DNA of 64,000 nt from JAICMB01 sp963802915 (GTDB lineage: Bacteria > Acidobacteriota > Terriglobia > Bryobacterales > Bryobacteraceae): the NCBI GenBank assembly GCA_963802915.1, contig CAWDKQ010000007.1:626234-690233 (forward strand), given 5' to 3'. Below, piece after piece: positions 52,815 through 60,977 of this stretch (position 1 is its first letter; every line of letters starts with the position of its first letter). The notes under the pieces were generated by a model, which did no database searches, had not been told where the DNA came from, and worked only from the letters and a program-made list of their open reading frames with translations. Made by a program: the position numbers and the translations under genes.

Positions 52815-52857
52815 TTTCAACTAGACAATGAGGTAAGATAATTACGTAAGCACCTCA
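52815..52857 (+). promoter_or_regulatory. candidate regulated promoter of the small exported protein
   Basis: TTTCAA (52815-52820) and GATAAT (52837-52842) are 16 bases apart, and an inverted repeat TGAGGT...ACCTCA (52829-52834, 52852-52857) brackets the -10 box. The gene starts 165 bases downstream, so a long leader would be present. I see nothing else in the 231-base gap. Confidence 0.35.
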
Positions 52858-53021
52858 GGTCCTACTGCATCGATCTGCTGTCCTTGTTAGACCAATCATA
52901 AAAATTCCTCGCTGAGTCATACCGTTCCTGACAGAGTTTTTGTCTCGAGGCGAAGCTCTATCCGGAAGCCACGGGCGCGCTGCGTCTGCGCCGTTCATTT
53001 ACATCAAAAAGGAGATTACAA

Positions 53022-53366
53022 ATGACTTTGTCGAAAATTTTCACCACCAGTGCGATCTTTGCACTTAGTCTGGTTTCGGGGCACGCGCAATCGGGGGAAG
53101 CGGTCCGTGTTCATATTCCGTTCTCGTTTGTGGCCGCAGGCAGGGAATTGCCCGCCGGCGACTATGTTCTTGAGCAATCGGGAGAAGGCGGTAGTTGGCT
53201 CCTCCATGGGCGATCATCGTCGGTCGGCTTGCTAACGTCCTTCGAGGGCGAAAATACAACCGATACCGTGGGAGCGGAATTCGCAACTTCGGCGGGACAA
53301 AAATATCTTGATGGGATTCGCCTCGGCGATGGAACCGTCAGGCATGTTCTGTATCATACGAAGTAA
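53022..53366 (+). CDS. small exported protein (acidobacterial envelope type)
   Basis: 114 residues. A signal peptide (IFTTSAIFALSLVSGHAQ) is followed by VRVHIPFSFVAAGRELPAGDYVLE, a block that recurs in many small acidobacterial secreted proteins of unknown role, and then a beta-rich end. AAAAAGGAG and an eight-base spacer set the start. A perfect hairpin follows the gene. Confidence 0.7.
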   Translation: MTLSKIFTTSAIFALSLVSGHAQSGEAVRVHIPFSFVAAGRELPAGDYVLEQSGEGGSWLLHGRSSSVGLLTSFEGENTTDTVGAEFATSAGQKYLDGIRLGDGTVRHVLYHTK

Positions 53367-53375
53367 GTACTAAAG

Positions 53376-53408
53376 CGGAGTGGAAATTCGTACTGAATTT
53401 CCACTCCG
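53376..53408. terminator. strong hairpin between the small exported protein and the C45-like gene
   Basis: A perfect 13-bp stem, CGGAGTGGAAATT/AATTTCCACTCCG, with a 7-base loop. It lies ten bases after the exported-protein stop and 29 bases before the stop of the minus-strand gene. There is no U tract, but the position suggests a bidirectional terminator. Confidence 0.65.
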
Positions 53409-53423
53409 AATTCGAGAGTGTAT

Positions 53424-53449
53424 CCCCGCTCTTACGGTCAGGGTTCCGC
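53424..53449. repeat. partial copy of repeat-associated sequence
   Basis: CCCCGCTCTTACGGTCAGGG and the following TTCCGC closely match 8024-8050 next to the 59-bp repeat. The stretch includes the stop codon region of the C45-like gene, so the repeat material reaches into coding sequence. Confidence 0.4.
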
Positions 53450-54853
53450 TCGAAACGTTGTCCATGCGCCAGAGTTAAGATCCCGAAGGACGCTCTGTTC
53501 CCATTTGAACTCCGGATATTTTTTTAAGTGATCCGCGGATTTGAAATTCAGACCGCAGGAATGTCCCATCGCCGCGGTGAATGACATAGCCGCGATCATT
53601 TTTGAATCGGCGGCTTTATTTTGCACCGTGCCACAAGGCCCGTGTTGCGGCTGCCATGGCTTCGAACCGCGCGGCGACAAATCGATGTGACCGCACAGCG
53701 TCCGTTCGTCCGGCTCCTGCTTCTTGTCGAAAGTGTCGTAGTGGTCGGCCAGGAACCGCTGTGCCGCTGCGACGTCGATCTTTCCTTTATATTCGGTCAT
53801 CAGTGCGATCCAGCGTACGTGCCGCGCATTCGAGCTGATGCTTAGATCGTTGGCAGGGTATTCCGGAGCCTCCTGCTCGATCAGCTTCGGGTTCTCGGGA
53901 AAGTTCGAGCCGACAAAATAGCCGTCCTTTGTTTTTTCGAGAGTGACGTTCTTCAGACCCAGCTCCAGTTTACCGATTTCGTTGTTATGGTTATCCGCGA
54001 CGAGCCAGGTATTGGCATAACCGCCGTTGTTTCCCTGCTTCATGATGGCCGCGAATTCGTCGATTGAAGTGGCGTACTGCATGGCCTTGCGCGCGCGTAC
54101 AAACTCCGGCACGGCATCGGGATCGTAGCCTGAAAAATACCCGATCGTGGTTTCCGTGATCGCGATCCCGGCATCGTTCACGCCGAAATCGTCACCGCTG
54201 TGAATTAGCCCGGGCATGCCGTCCATGATGATGTGGTGGCCAGCGGTAGGAACAATGTCAAAGATGATGTTCCAGCGCGATCCCTCTTTATACTCGGTCC
54301 AGTTATTGTGCGCGATCACCGGTTTGCCGTCCTTCGTGTAGCTGCCGGTTGCGACAAACGCACTGCAATGCTCGGGTACCGGCCGGTGCGCCGACGACAA
54401 TTCATGATGTTTGTCGTACCAGCCTGTATAGTACGGGGACAGTTCCAGCCAGGCGTTTAGCACCACGACATCCCACAGATCGAGTTTCACGCCTTTGGCC
54501 GTCAGCCCCTGCACGATTCCGCGCAGCTCTTCCTGATATTCCGGTTCGACGTGGGGCCACAGCACCTCTTCGGCGGTCTTACGGAAGAAGGGCCAGTCTC
54601 TTTTTGAATCGTGAGTCAAGCCTAGCGAGATCACCTTGAAGGCATCTTCGATCTCGGACGCGAGCAGGTAACCGTGCTGAAAACCGATGTCTCCCGGAGA
54701 GCCCTCGAGATGGACATAGATCCAGCCATTCTGCTGGGGTTTGCGAAAGGACTTTTTTAGACGGGCGTCTGCCTGCGAATCGCGGGCGGGGTTGGCCGGG
54801 GATGCGCAGAGGGCGATCGAGAGCGCAATAAAGGACGCGGCAGTTCGGATCAT
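53438..54853 (-). CDS. exported Ntn-type C45/phospholipase B-like hydrolase
   Basis: 471 residues from the ATG at 54853 (MIRTAASFIALSIALCASPA is the signal peptide); the frame is open to 54877. The N-terminal nucleophile cysteine is probable in PEHCSAFVATGSYTKDGKPV, followed by AHNNW, and there are GFQHGYLLASEIEDA near the start and GDDFGVNDAGIAITETTI in the middle, the pattern of the phospholipase B-like or acyl-CoA:6-APA acyltransferase (C45) clan. The natural substrate is unknown, and autoprocessing at the cysteine is an inference. Confidence 0.78.
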   Translation of the reverse strand: MIRTAASFIALSIALCASPANPARDSQADARLKKSFRKPQQNGWIYVHLEGSPGDIGFQHGYLLASEIEDAFKVISLGLTHDSKRDWPFFRKTAEEVLWPHVEPEYQEELRGIVQGLTAKGVKLDLWDVVVLNAWLELSPYYTGWYDKHHELSSAHRPVPEHCSAFVATGSYTKDGKPVIAHNNWTEYKEGSRWNIIFDIVPTAGHHIIMDGMPGLIHSGDDFGVNDAGIAITETTIGYFSGYDPDAVPEFVRARKAMQYATSIDEFAAIMKQGNNGGYANTWLVADNHNNEIGKLELGLKNVTLEKTKDGYFVGSNFPENPKLIEQEAPEYPANDLSISSNARHVRWIALMTEYKGKIDVAAAQRFLADHYDTFDKKQEPDERTLCGHIDLSPRGSKPWQPQHGPCGTVQNKAADSKMIAAMSFTAAMGHSCGLNFKSADHLKKYPEFKWEQSVLRDLNSGAWTTFRAEP

Positions 54854-54901
54854 GATTTCTAGAGGATAGCAGCTCACATGTTAGGATGAAGCTTTCCTCC
54901 C

Positions 54902-55678
54902 ATGGTCAAGGCGGTTCCTGACATCCTCGCCCGAATTGTCGAGCAGAAGAAGGCCGGGGCGCGGCGCATCACGCGGCAACTTGAATCCGAAGCGGAACGC
55001 TCCCTAAAAGGCCGACGCGACTTTGCCGCTGCGCTTACTGGGAACACACCCGCGATCATTTCTGAAATCAAGAAAGCATCGCCGAGCCGCGGCGTTCTGG
55101 CTACAGATTTCGATCCTGCCGCGACCGCGGCGGCTTACGAAAAAGGCGGCGCCGCGGCGCTGTCCGTGTTGACGGATGGGCCCAATTTTCAAGGCAACCT
55201 GGATCATCTCGAGGCAGCGCGCGCGGCTGTGAATATTCCGGTTCTCAGGAAGGACTTTACCATCGGCGAGTTCGACGTGATCGAAGCGGCTGCCTCGGGA
55301 GCCGATGCCATCCTGCTGATTGCCGCGATACTCGATGAAAAACAGCTTCGCGAATATCGCGAACTGGCTGCGAGCTATGGAATGGCCGCGCTGGTCGAAG
55401 TTCACCATGAAGCGGAACTAGGGATAGCTATTGCATCCGGCGCCCACATCATCGGTGTCAACAATCGCAATCTGCACACCTTCGAAGTTTCACTGGATGT
55501 TGCATTGCGTCTTGCGGCATATATCCCACAAAGCGCGATTCGAGTCGCGGAAAGCGGTATCCATTCAGCCGCCGACGTTCACAAACTCGCTGCAGCCGGA
55601 TACACGGCGTTTCTCATCGGCGAACATTTGATGAAGTCCGGCGATCCCGCCGCAGCCTTGCAGGCTTTGCTCGCATGA
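54902..55678 (+). CDS. trpC: indole-3-glycerol phosphate synthase
   Basis: 258 residues. It closes carboxyphenylaminodeoxyribulose phosphate to indole-glycerol phosphate. The TIM-barrel landmarks are IISEIKKASPSRGVLATDFDP, ALSVLTDGPNFQG, VLRKDFTIGEFDVIEAAASGADAI, GVNNRNLHTFEV and VAESGIHSAADV. It is the first of five overlapping genes; trpE, trpG and trpD are not here. The stop overlaps the trpF ATG. Confidence 0.95.
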   Translation: MVKAVPDILARIVEQKKAGARRITRQLESEAERSLKGRRDFAAALTGNTPAIISEIKKASPSRGVLATDFDPAATAAAYEKGGAAALSVLTDGPNFQGNLDHLEAARAAVNIPVLRKDFTIGEFDVIEAAASGADAILLIAAILDEKQLREYRELAASYGMAALVEVHHEAELGIAIASGAHIIGVNNRNLHTFEVSLDVALRLAAYIPQSAIRVAESGIHSAADVHKLAAAGYTAFLIGEHLMKSGDPAAALQALLA

Positions 55679-56259
55679 TGGTTAAGATATGCGGCATAAC
55701 GAATCGTGACGACGCCGTTGCCGCAGTCGAGGCTGGTGCGACGGCGCTGGGATTCAATTTCTATCCGCAAAGTCCACGCTATATCGTTCCCGAAGCCGCG
55801 GCCGATCTAGGTGTGGGGCTTCCTGCGCTAAAGGTCGGAATTTTCGTGAACGAATCGCCCGCTGCGGTTTCCCGCACGATGCAAATCAGCGGAATCGACA
55901 TTGCGCAGGTCTACGGAGACACGGAATACAAAGGTCTGCGAACATGGCGCGCCTGTCGCGTTCAATCGGGCGATTTCGTTTTGCCTGATGACAATGACGC
56001 GGAAGCGTTCTTGCTCGACGGTTTTTCGGCTGATGTATACGGCGGCTCGGGAAAGACTTTTCCTTGGACTATGGCTCGTGATTTGCCTAAGAAAATCGTT
56101 TTGGCCGGCGGACTTGACGCCTCAAATGTTCGCGAAGCTATCGAACAGGCTCATCCCTGGGGGGTTGACGTCTGCTCCCGCATTGAAAAATCGCCGGGAC
56201 GAAAAGATCATGAAAAGATGAAGCGATTCATCGAAGCCGCTCAGTCAACCAATTTATGA
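55675..56259 (+). CDS. trpF: phosphoribosylanthranilate isomerase
   Basis: 194 residues. It carries out the Amadori rearrangement before TrpC. The N-terminus is MVKICGITNRDDA with the catalytic cysteine, GFNFYPQSPRYI follows, and the aspartate acid is in LAGGLDASNVREA, with GVDVCSRIEKSPGRKDHEKM near the end. Either ATG at 55675 or 55678 may be used. It overlaps both neighbours by four bases. Confidence 0.93.
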   Translation: MMVKICGITNRDDAVAAVEAGATALGFNFYPQSPRYIVPEAAADLGVGLPALKVGIFVNESPAAVSRTMQISGIDIAQVYGDTEYKGLRTWRACRVQSGDFVLPDDNDAEAFLLDGFSADVYGGSGKTFPWTMARDLPKKIVLAGGLDASNVREAIEQAHPWGVDVCSRIEKSPGRKDHEKMKRFIEAAQSTNL

Positions 56260-57458
56260 CCACCTCACAGCCAGATCAGCGAGGTCACTTCGGTCCCTAC
56301 GGCGGACGTTACGTGCCGGAAATTCTGATGGCGCCGCTCGAAGAGATTGAAAAAGCATATCTCGAGGCGCGCCATGACCCGGCATTTCAAGCCGAGTTGA
56401 AGGACCTGCTAGCGAATTATGCCGGACGACCGACGCCGCTCTATTATGCGAAGCGTTTGAGCGAGACTCTGGGCGGCGCGCGCATTTTTATCAAGCGTGA
56501 GGATCTGCTGCATACCGGCGCTCACAAGATCAACAATTGTCTCGGACAGGCCCTGCTCACACGCAGGTTGGGAAAGAAGCGGATCGTCGCTGAAACGGGG
56601 GCTGGGCAGCACGGCGTGGCGACCGCGACGGTGAGCGCCCTTCTTGGATTTGAATGCGTCGTCTACATGGGCGAAGAGGACATGCGGCGTCAGCGTCTCA
56701 ACGTATTCCGCATGCGGTTGCTGGGAGCTAAGGTGGTTGCCGTGACGAACGGCAGCCGTACGCTGAAAGATGCCATCAGCGAAGCGATGCGGGATTGGGT
56801 GACGAATGTCACAACTACACATTACCTGCTGGGATCGGCGCTTGGCCCGCATCCTTTCCCCATGATGGTTCGAGACTTTCATCGCGTGATCGGCGATGAG
56901 ACTCGCGCTCAAATTCTCGCGCGGGAGAAACGGTTTCCCGATTCGATCTTCGCCTGTGTGGGCGGCGGGAGCAATGCGATCGGCATGTTCTATCCGTTCA
57001 TCGGGGATGACGGCGTGAAGCTTGTCGGAATCGAGGCGGGCGGACGCGGTCCGGAATTGGGCTCCCATGCAGCGCGATTCTCCGGCGGATCGCCCGGAGT
57101 CCTGCATGGCGCGTACAGCTATCTTCTGCAGGATGAAGATGGCCAGGTCTCGCTTACACATTCCGTATCGGCCGGTCTCGATTATGCGCTGGTTGGACCG
57201 GAGCACGCCTGGCTGCGCGATCAGAGCCGCGCTGAATATGTGTCTTGCAGTGATGCCGATGCTCTGGAAGCTGCGAAGATGTTGTCGCGAACCGAAGGGA
57301 TTATTCCGGCGCTTGAATCCTCACATGCAGTAGCGGAAGCTGTTCGTCGCGCCCCTCGGGCCAAAGGTGAGATTTTTGTTATAAATCTGTCCGGACGAGG
57401 AGATAAAGACATCGACATCTACCGCGAAAATCTGAAGGAGCTCGATGAGCAGGATTAG
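56256..57458 (+). CDS. trpB: tryptophan synthase beta chain
   Basis: 400 residues. The PLP lysine is in HTGAHKINNCLGQALL, the glutamate in ETGAGQHGVATAT, the glycine loop in CVGGGSNAIGMFY and the C-terminal serine block in NLSGRGDKDIDIY. It condenses indole with serine. The end overlaps trpA by 14 bases. Confidence 0.97.
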   Translation: MTTSQPDQRGHFGPYGGRYVPEILMAPLEEIEKAYLEARHDPAFQAELKDLLANYAGRPTPLYYAKRLSETLGGARIFIKREDLLHTGAHKINNCLGQALLTRRLGKKRIVAETGAGQHGVATATVSALLGFECVVYMGEEDMRRQRLNVFRMRLLGAKVVAVTNGSRTLKDAISEAMRDWVTNVTTTHYLLGSALGPHPFPMMVRDFHRVIGDETRAQILAREKRFPDSIFACVGGGSNAIGMFYPFIGDDGVKLVGIEAGGRGPELGSHAARFSGGSPGVLHGAYSYLLQDEDGQVSLTHSVSAGLDYALVGPEHAWLRDQSRAEYVSCSDADALEAAKMLSRTEGIIPALESSHAVAEAVRRAPRAKGEIFVINLSGRGDKDIDIYRENLKELDEQD

Positions 57459-58266
57459 CCATCTGTTTGCTCGTCTTAAAGAAGAAGGCCGAGCCGGGCT
57501 TATTGCCTATGTCACGGCTGGCGACCCCTCGCCGGATCGCACCGCGGCACTCGTTGCCGCATTGGAGCGCGGGGGCGTGGATCTGATCGAATTGGGCGTG
57601 CCGTTTTCCGACCCCATTGCCGATGGGCCTGTCATTCAACGGGGCGCCGATCGGGCGCTACGGGCTGGAACCAAAGTCTCTAAAGTGCTGGACATTGCCG
57701 CCGAGATTCGCCAAAACTCCGACATACCGATTCTACTGTTCACTTATATGAACCCGATCCTGCGTTTCGGGCTCGATGCTCTCGCCCGGGATGCGAAATC
57801 GCGGGGCGTGGACGGCTGTCTACTGACGGATCTTAGCGTTGAAGAAGCCGATCCCTACGTTGAAGTGATGCGCCGCCACGATCTCGACACGGTATTCTTA
57901 GCGGCACCGACCAGCACTCCCGAACGATTGAAACTGGTCGCAAAATATTCAACCGGATTTGTATATCTCGTCTCACGCACCGGAGTTACGGGCGAGCGAA
58001 GTACTCTGTCGGATTCCGTTGGACCTCTGGTTCAGGCGATGCGGGCTGAAACAGATTTGCCCTTGGCTGTTGGATTCGGGATTTCGACGGCGGAGCAAGC
58101 GGCTGCGGTCGGTGCGGTTGCCGATGCGGTAGTTGTAGGCAGCGCCTTCGTGCGAACTGTGGAACAGTATGGAACCAGCCCGGAGTTGGAGCCGCGACTC
58201 GAGAAGCAGGCACGCGAACTTGCCTCCGGTTTGGTCAAACGCGCCGCACCGGTGAGGATGGCATGA
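57445..58266 (+). CDS. trpA: tryptophan synthase alpha chain
   Basis: 273 residues. It cleaves indole-glycerol phosphate to indole and glyceraldehyde phosphate. The catalytic glutamate is in DLIELGVPFSDPIADGPVIQ, and the aspartate in DGCLLTDLSVEEA, followed by FVYLVSRTGVTG and AVGFGISTAEQA. It overlaps trpB by 14 bases and the chorismate mutase gene by four, so all five genes of the unit are coupled. Confidence 0.96.
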   Translation: MSRISHLFARLKEEGRAGLIAYVTAGDPSPDRTAALVAALERGGVDLIELGVPFSDPIADGPVIQRGADRALRAGTKVSKVLDIAAEIRQNSDIPILLFTYMNPILRFGLDALARDAKSRGVDGCLLTDLSVEEADPYVEVMRRHDLDTVFLAAPTSTPERLKLVAKYSTGFVYLVSRTGVTGERSTLSDSVGPLVQAMRAETDLPLAVGFGISTAEQAAAVGAVADAVVVGSAFVRTVEQYGTSPELEPRLEKQARELASGLVKRAAPVRMA

Positions 58267-58565
58267 AGCTTGAGGATCTTGCGGACTGCCGCAAGCGCAT
58301 TGATGCGCTCGATATCCAGATTCTTCACTTGCTAAACGAGCGCACGAAAATTGTGGAACGGATCGGACATATCAAACAGGAACTGGGCATGCCGATCTAC
58401 GAGCCGAAGCGCGAGGACGACGTGTACCACAATGTGATTGTTAGCAACCAAGGACCGCTTCCGCCCGATGCCGTAAAGCGTCTTTTTGAACGCATCATCG
58501 ATGAGATGAGGACCCTGCAGCGGATGCGTCGCGAACAGGCCACCCAAACACCCGCAGCCGACTGA
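58263..58565 (+). CDS. aroQ: chorismate mutase (AroQ type)
   Basis: 100 residues, all alpha, of the short AroQ fold: DCRKRIDALDIQILHLLNERTKIVERIGHIK and YEPKREDDVY carry the conserved arginines and the glutamate-type sites. It converts chorismate to prephenate for phenylalanine and tyrosine. Placing it at the end of a trp unit joins the three aromatic pathways in one transcript. There is no fused prephenate dehydratase. The last 71 bases overlap the convergent allantoicase gene. Confidence 0.9.
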   Translation: MKLEDLADCRKRIDALDIQILHLLNERTKIVERIGHIKQELGMPIYEPKREDDVYHNVIVSNQGPLPPDAVKRLFERIIDEMRTLQRMRREQATQTPAAD

Positions 58566-59475
58566 TCCCGCCGTTGGGGTAGATGTTCAATCGCACGTGA
58601 GTGTGTGGCCCACCGGTTCCACGGGCCTCGAATCGGGAATCCGGGTCCAGCTTCAAACGTGGAATGAGTTCACGCCAGGCGGCCCTTCCGGTCGCCAAAT
58701 CTTCGACCAGGGCTGAAGGAGCATGACATGCGTCGAGCGAAAACGCGTCGGGATGGTTTCCCTTGAAGTGTTCGGTCTCGACGACGATCCTTTCGATCAT
58801 CCCCGCCGTTCCAAGCCGAACGATCGCCCAATCGTAACCAGGACCGCGGCGACGCTTTGTCTCCCAACCGTCTCCCATGTGAGTGGCTGGGCCGGGCCAG
58901 ATGAGATTGTGGCGCGATCCGAAAAACATATCGCTCGCCGCGATTACGGTCCCGCCATTCTGGACCGCAGCCAAATCGAAAGGCGCTTCCATAGAATCGA
59001 AGTCCGGCATCACCTCTCCGTACACACGAAGCCGCGCGACTCCGCCATCCGGATAAATGTTGAGGCGAACGTGGGTGAAGCGGTGCGAGTTTTCGATCGA
59101 GAACAGGTTATGAGTACCGCCCTGAAGCATCACCTTTGGCAGCACCTCTACCCAATCGTCGGTGTCCACCGAAGCGTCGAGCGAACAATGAGCCGGGTAG
59201 TTGCCGACGAAGTAGCTGGTATCGACATCGATTACGCGAATAATGCCCGCCGCGCCCAGCTTCACGAGGCACCAATCATGTCCAGGGACGCGCTTTCGCC
59301 GCGATTCCCACCCATCCATCCATTTACCGCGATCGGTGTACTTGTCGGGGATGAAAACCGGTGCGGCTGCCTTGAGCAGGTTTTCTTTCGGTGCAAAGAA
59401 TTCGTCGTTGGCTTGGGTGGCCGCGCCACCCAATCTTTCTGACGCCAAGTCCACCAGGTCGGTCAATTGCGCCAT
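58495..59475 (-). CDS. alc: allantoicase
   Basis: 326 residues from the ATG at 59475 (MAQLTDLVDLASERLGG); the frame is open further upstream but only against allB. It hydrolyses allantoate to ureidoglycolate and urea. Two copies of the family repeat are visible, each with THVRLNIYP[DN]GG[VI][AS]RLRV and each with a GWE[ST][KR]R[KR]R block. It starts 13 bases before the end of allB, so the two are co-translated. The 3' end is antisense to aroQ for 71 bases. Confidence 0.92.
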   Translation of the reverse strand: MAQLTDLVDLASERLGGAATQANDEFFAPKENLLKAAAPVFIPDKYTDRGKWMDGWESRRKRVPGHDWCLVKLGAAGIIRVIDVDTSYFVGNYPAHCSLDASVDTDDWVEVLPKVMLQGGTHNLFSIENSHRFTHVRLNIYPDGGVARLRVYGEVMPDFDSMEAPFDLAAVQNGGTVIAASDMFFGSRHNLIWPGPATHMGDGWETKRRRGPGYDWAIVRLGTAGMIERIVVETEHFKGNHPDAFSLDACHAPSALVEDLATGRAAWRELIPRLKLDPDSRFEARGTGGPHTHVRLNIYPNGGISRLRVFGWPVRDASAAGSSSHR

Positions 59476-60722
59476 TGCAGGTTGCCTTTCACGAATGTCG
59501 CCTCCACGCGCCCATACAATTTGTGTCCGGCGTATGGCGTGATGGGATGCCGGTGAAACAATCGGGCCGGATCCACCACGAACGTGGTGTCGGGATCGAA
59601 CACAATCAGATCGGCATCCTTGCCTGCTGCGATCGCTCCTTTGTTCGAATCGATACCCGCCAGCGTTGCCGGAGCGCCCGACATCCAGCGTGCCACCCGT
59701 TCGATACCGATTCCACGGCGACGTGCTTCCGTCCACACGGCCGCTACGGCGATTTGCAGCGATGCAATCCCGCCCCAAGCTTCCAAAAAATGGCCCTGTT
59801 TCATAGAGGGAGGGCAAGGAGAGTGATCGGTCGAGATCAAATCGATGTCGCCGTCGAATAGCGCCTGCCATAGCCGCTCGCGATTGGAGCGCGATCGGAT
59901 GGGAGGGGCGCATTTCCAAGCCGTTGCTCCGTCGGGGATCTCTTCGGCGTCAAAGAAAAGGTAATGAGCGCAGGTCTCGACGGTGATCGGCAGACCCTCG
60001 GCGCGAGCCGCTCGAAGATCGTCTAGAGCCGATGCTGCCGACAGATGCACGATGTGCACGCGGCAGCGGTACTGGCGGCACAAGCGGATCATGAGCCGGA
60101 TCGCCTCTACCTCGGCGCGCTCGGGACGGCATTCGAGATAGGTTTGATATCGAAATGGATCGCCGTGCGGCTGAACCAGGTACTCGGGCAGCTCGGCGTG
60201 AACCAATAGAGGGAGTCCAGTCTTTTCGATGAGGGGCATGGCGCGATTCAGGTGGGCTTCCGTCACCATGTCGAACCCATTCAACCCGGGATGGGTCAAA
60301 AAACACTTAAAGCCGTTTACGCCCGCCGCGGCCAGGGCGGGTATCTGGTCGATATCGTCGGGTACCACACCGCCCCAGAAGAACGTTTCGACCGCACATT
60401 TCTCAGCGGCACGCCTTTTCAGTTCGAGGGCCTCCGGAGTGGTAACAGCGGGTAGACAGTTGAGCGGCATGTCGACAATGGACGTAAATCCACCCGCCGC
60501 GGCCGATTTGCCGGCCGACTCAAACCCTTCCCACTCGGTCCTGCCCGGCTCGTTCACGTGAACATGAGCGTCGATCATACCCGGCAGGACGAGAAGATCG
60601 CCAAAATCGTAATCGATATTCCGACTGGAATCTGAGACTGAAGAAAAACGGCCGTTTTGAACGGAAATCGTGGCCGGCCCAGCGCGATCGCCAATGAGGA
60701 CGCGCGCAGAGCGGATGGTCAT
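59463..60722 (-). CDS. allB: allantoinase
   Basis: 419 residues. It opens allantoin to allantoate. The metal ligands of the cyclic amidohydrolase family are seen: DAHVHVNEPG, the carbamylated lysine in NGFKCFLTHPG, VHAELPEYL, HIVHLSAASA and the aspartate in STDHSPCPP. There is no clear ribosome site, but a 39-codon frame ends nine bases upstream and may couple translation. No uricase, transporter or ureidoglycolate gene is in the window. Confidence 0.93.
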   Translation of the reverse strand: MTIRSARVLIGDRAGPATISVQNGRFSSVSDSSRNIDYDFGDLLVLPGMIDAHVHVNEPGRTEWEGFESAGKSAAAGGFTSIVDMPLNCLPAVTTPEALELKRRAAEKCAVETFFWGGVVPDDIDQIPALAAAGVNGFKCFLTHPGLNGFDMVTEAHLNRAMPLIEKTGLPLLVHAELPEYLVQPHGDPFRYQTYLECRPERAEVEAIRLMIRLCRQYRCRVHIVHLSAASALDDLRAARAEGLPITVETCAHYLFFDAEEIPDGATAWKCAPPIRSRSNRERLWQALFDGDIDLISTDHSPCPPSMKQGHFLEAWGGIASLQIAVAAVWTEARRRGIGIERVARWMSGAPATLAGIDSNKGAIAAGKDADLIVFDPDTTFVVDPARLFHRHPITPYAGHKLYGRVEATFVKGNLQWRN

Positions 60723-60731
60723 CGAGCAGCG

Positions 60732-60851
60732 TTACTGCGCTTGGTTGCGGGACATCGCACGAAACACCAACGAAAGGAGGGCCCTCTGCGCGACGTATGC
60801 CGCTCCCAGGGTCGCCGGAAAAATCGCGAAGATGATTAACGCTTCTGACAT
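60732..60851 (-). CDS. 39-residue membrane protein upstream of allB
   Basis: Starts MSEALIIFAIFPATLGAAYV and ends MSRNQAQ, with one hydrophobic segment. GAGG lies eight bases before the ATG. It ends nine bases before allB on the same strand and is the only coding candidate in the 255-base gap between allB and the phospholipase gene. The remaining part (60852-60977) should hold divergent promoters, though none stands out. Coding is inferred from signals and position alone. Confidence 0.45.
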   Translation of the reverse strand: MSEALIIFAIFPATLGAAYVAQRALLSLVFRAMSRNQAQ

Positions 60852-60977
60852 GATGTTGCCTCAACTCGTCACGATGCTTCAAACAAAGAATGTGCGATCC
60901 GTTCTAGTTTATAACGGAACTGCGTCTTATGAAAGGGGCACGCTACAGTAAATGAAGATGCCTGCCGTGGAGTTCCG

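Noticed and set aside
59476..59919. N-terminal extension of allantoicase
   Set aside because: The stretch is Arg/Ser-rich, antisense-like within allB, and the family starts at MAQLTD.
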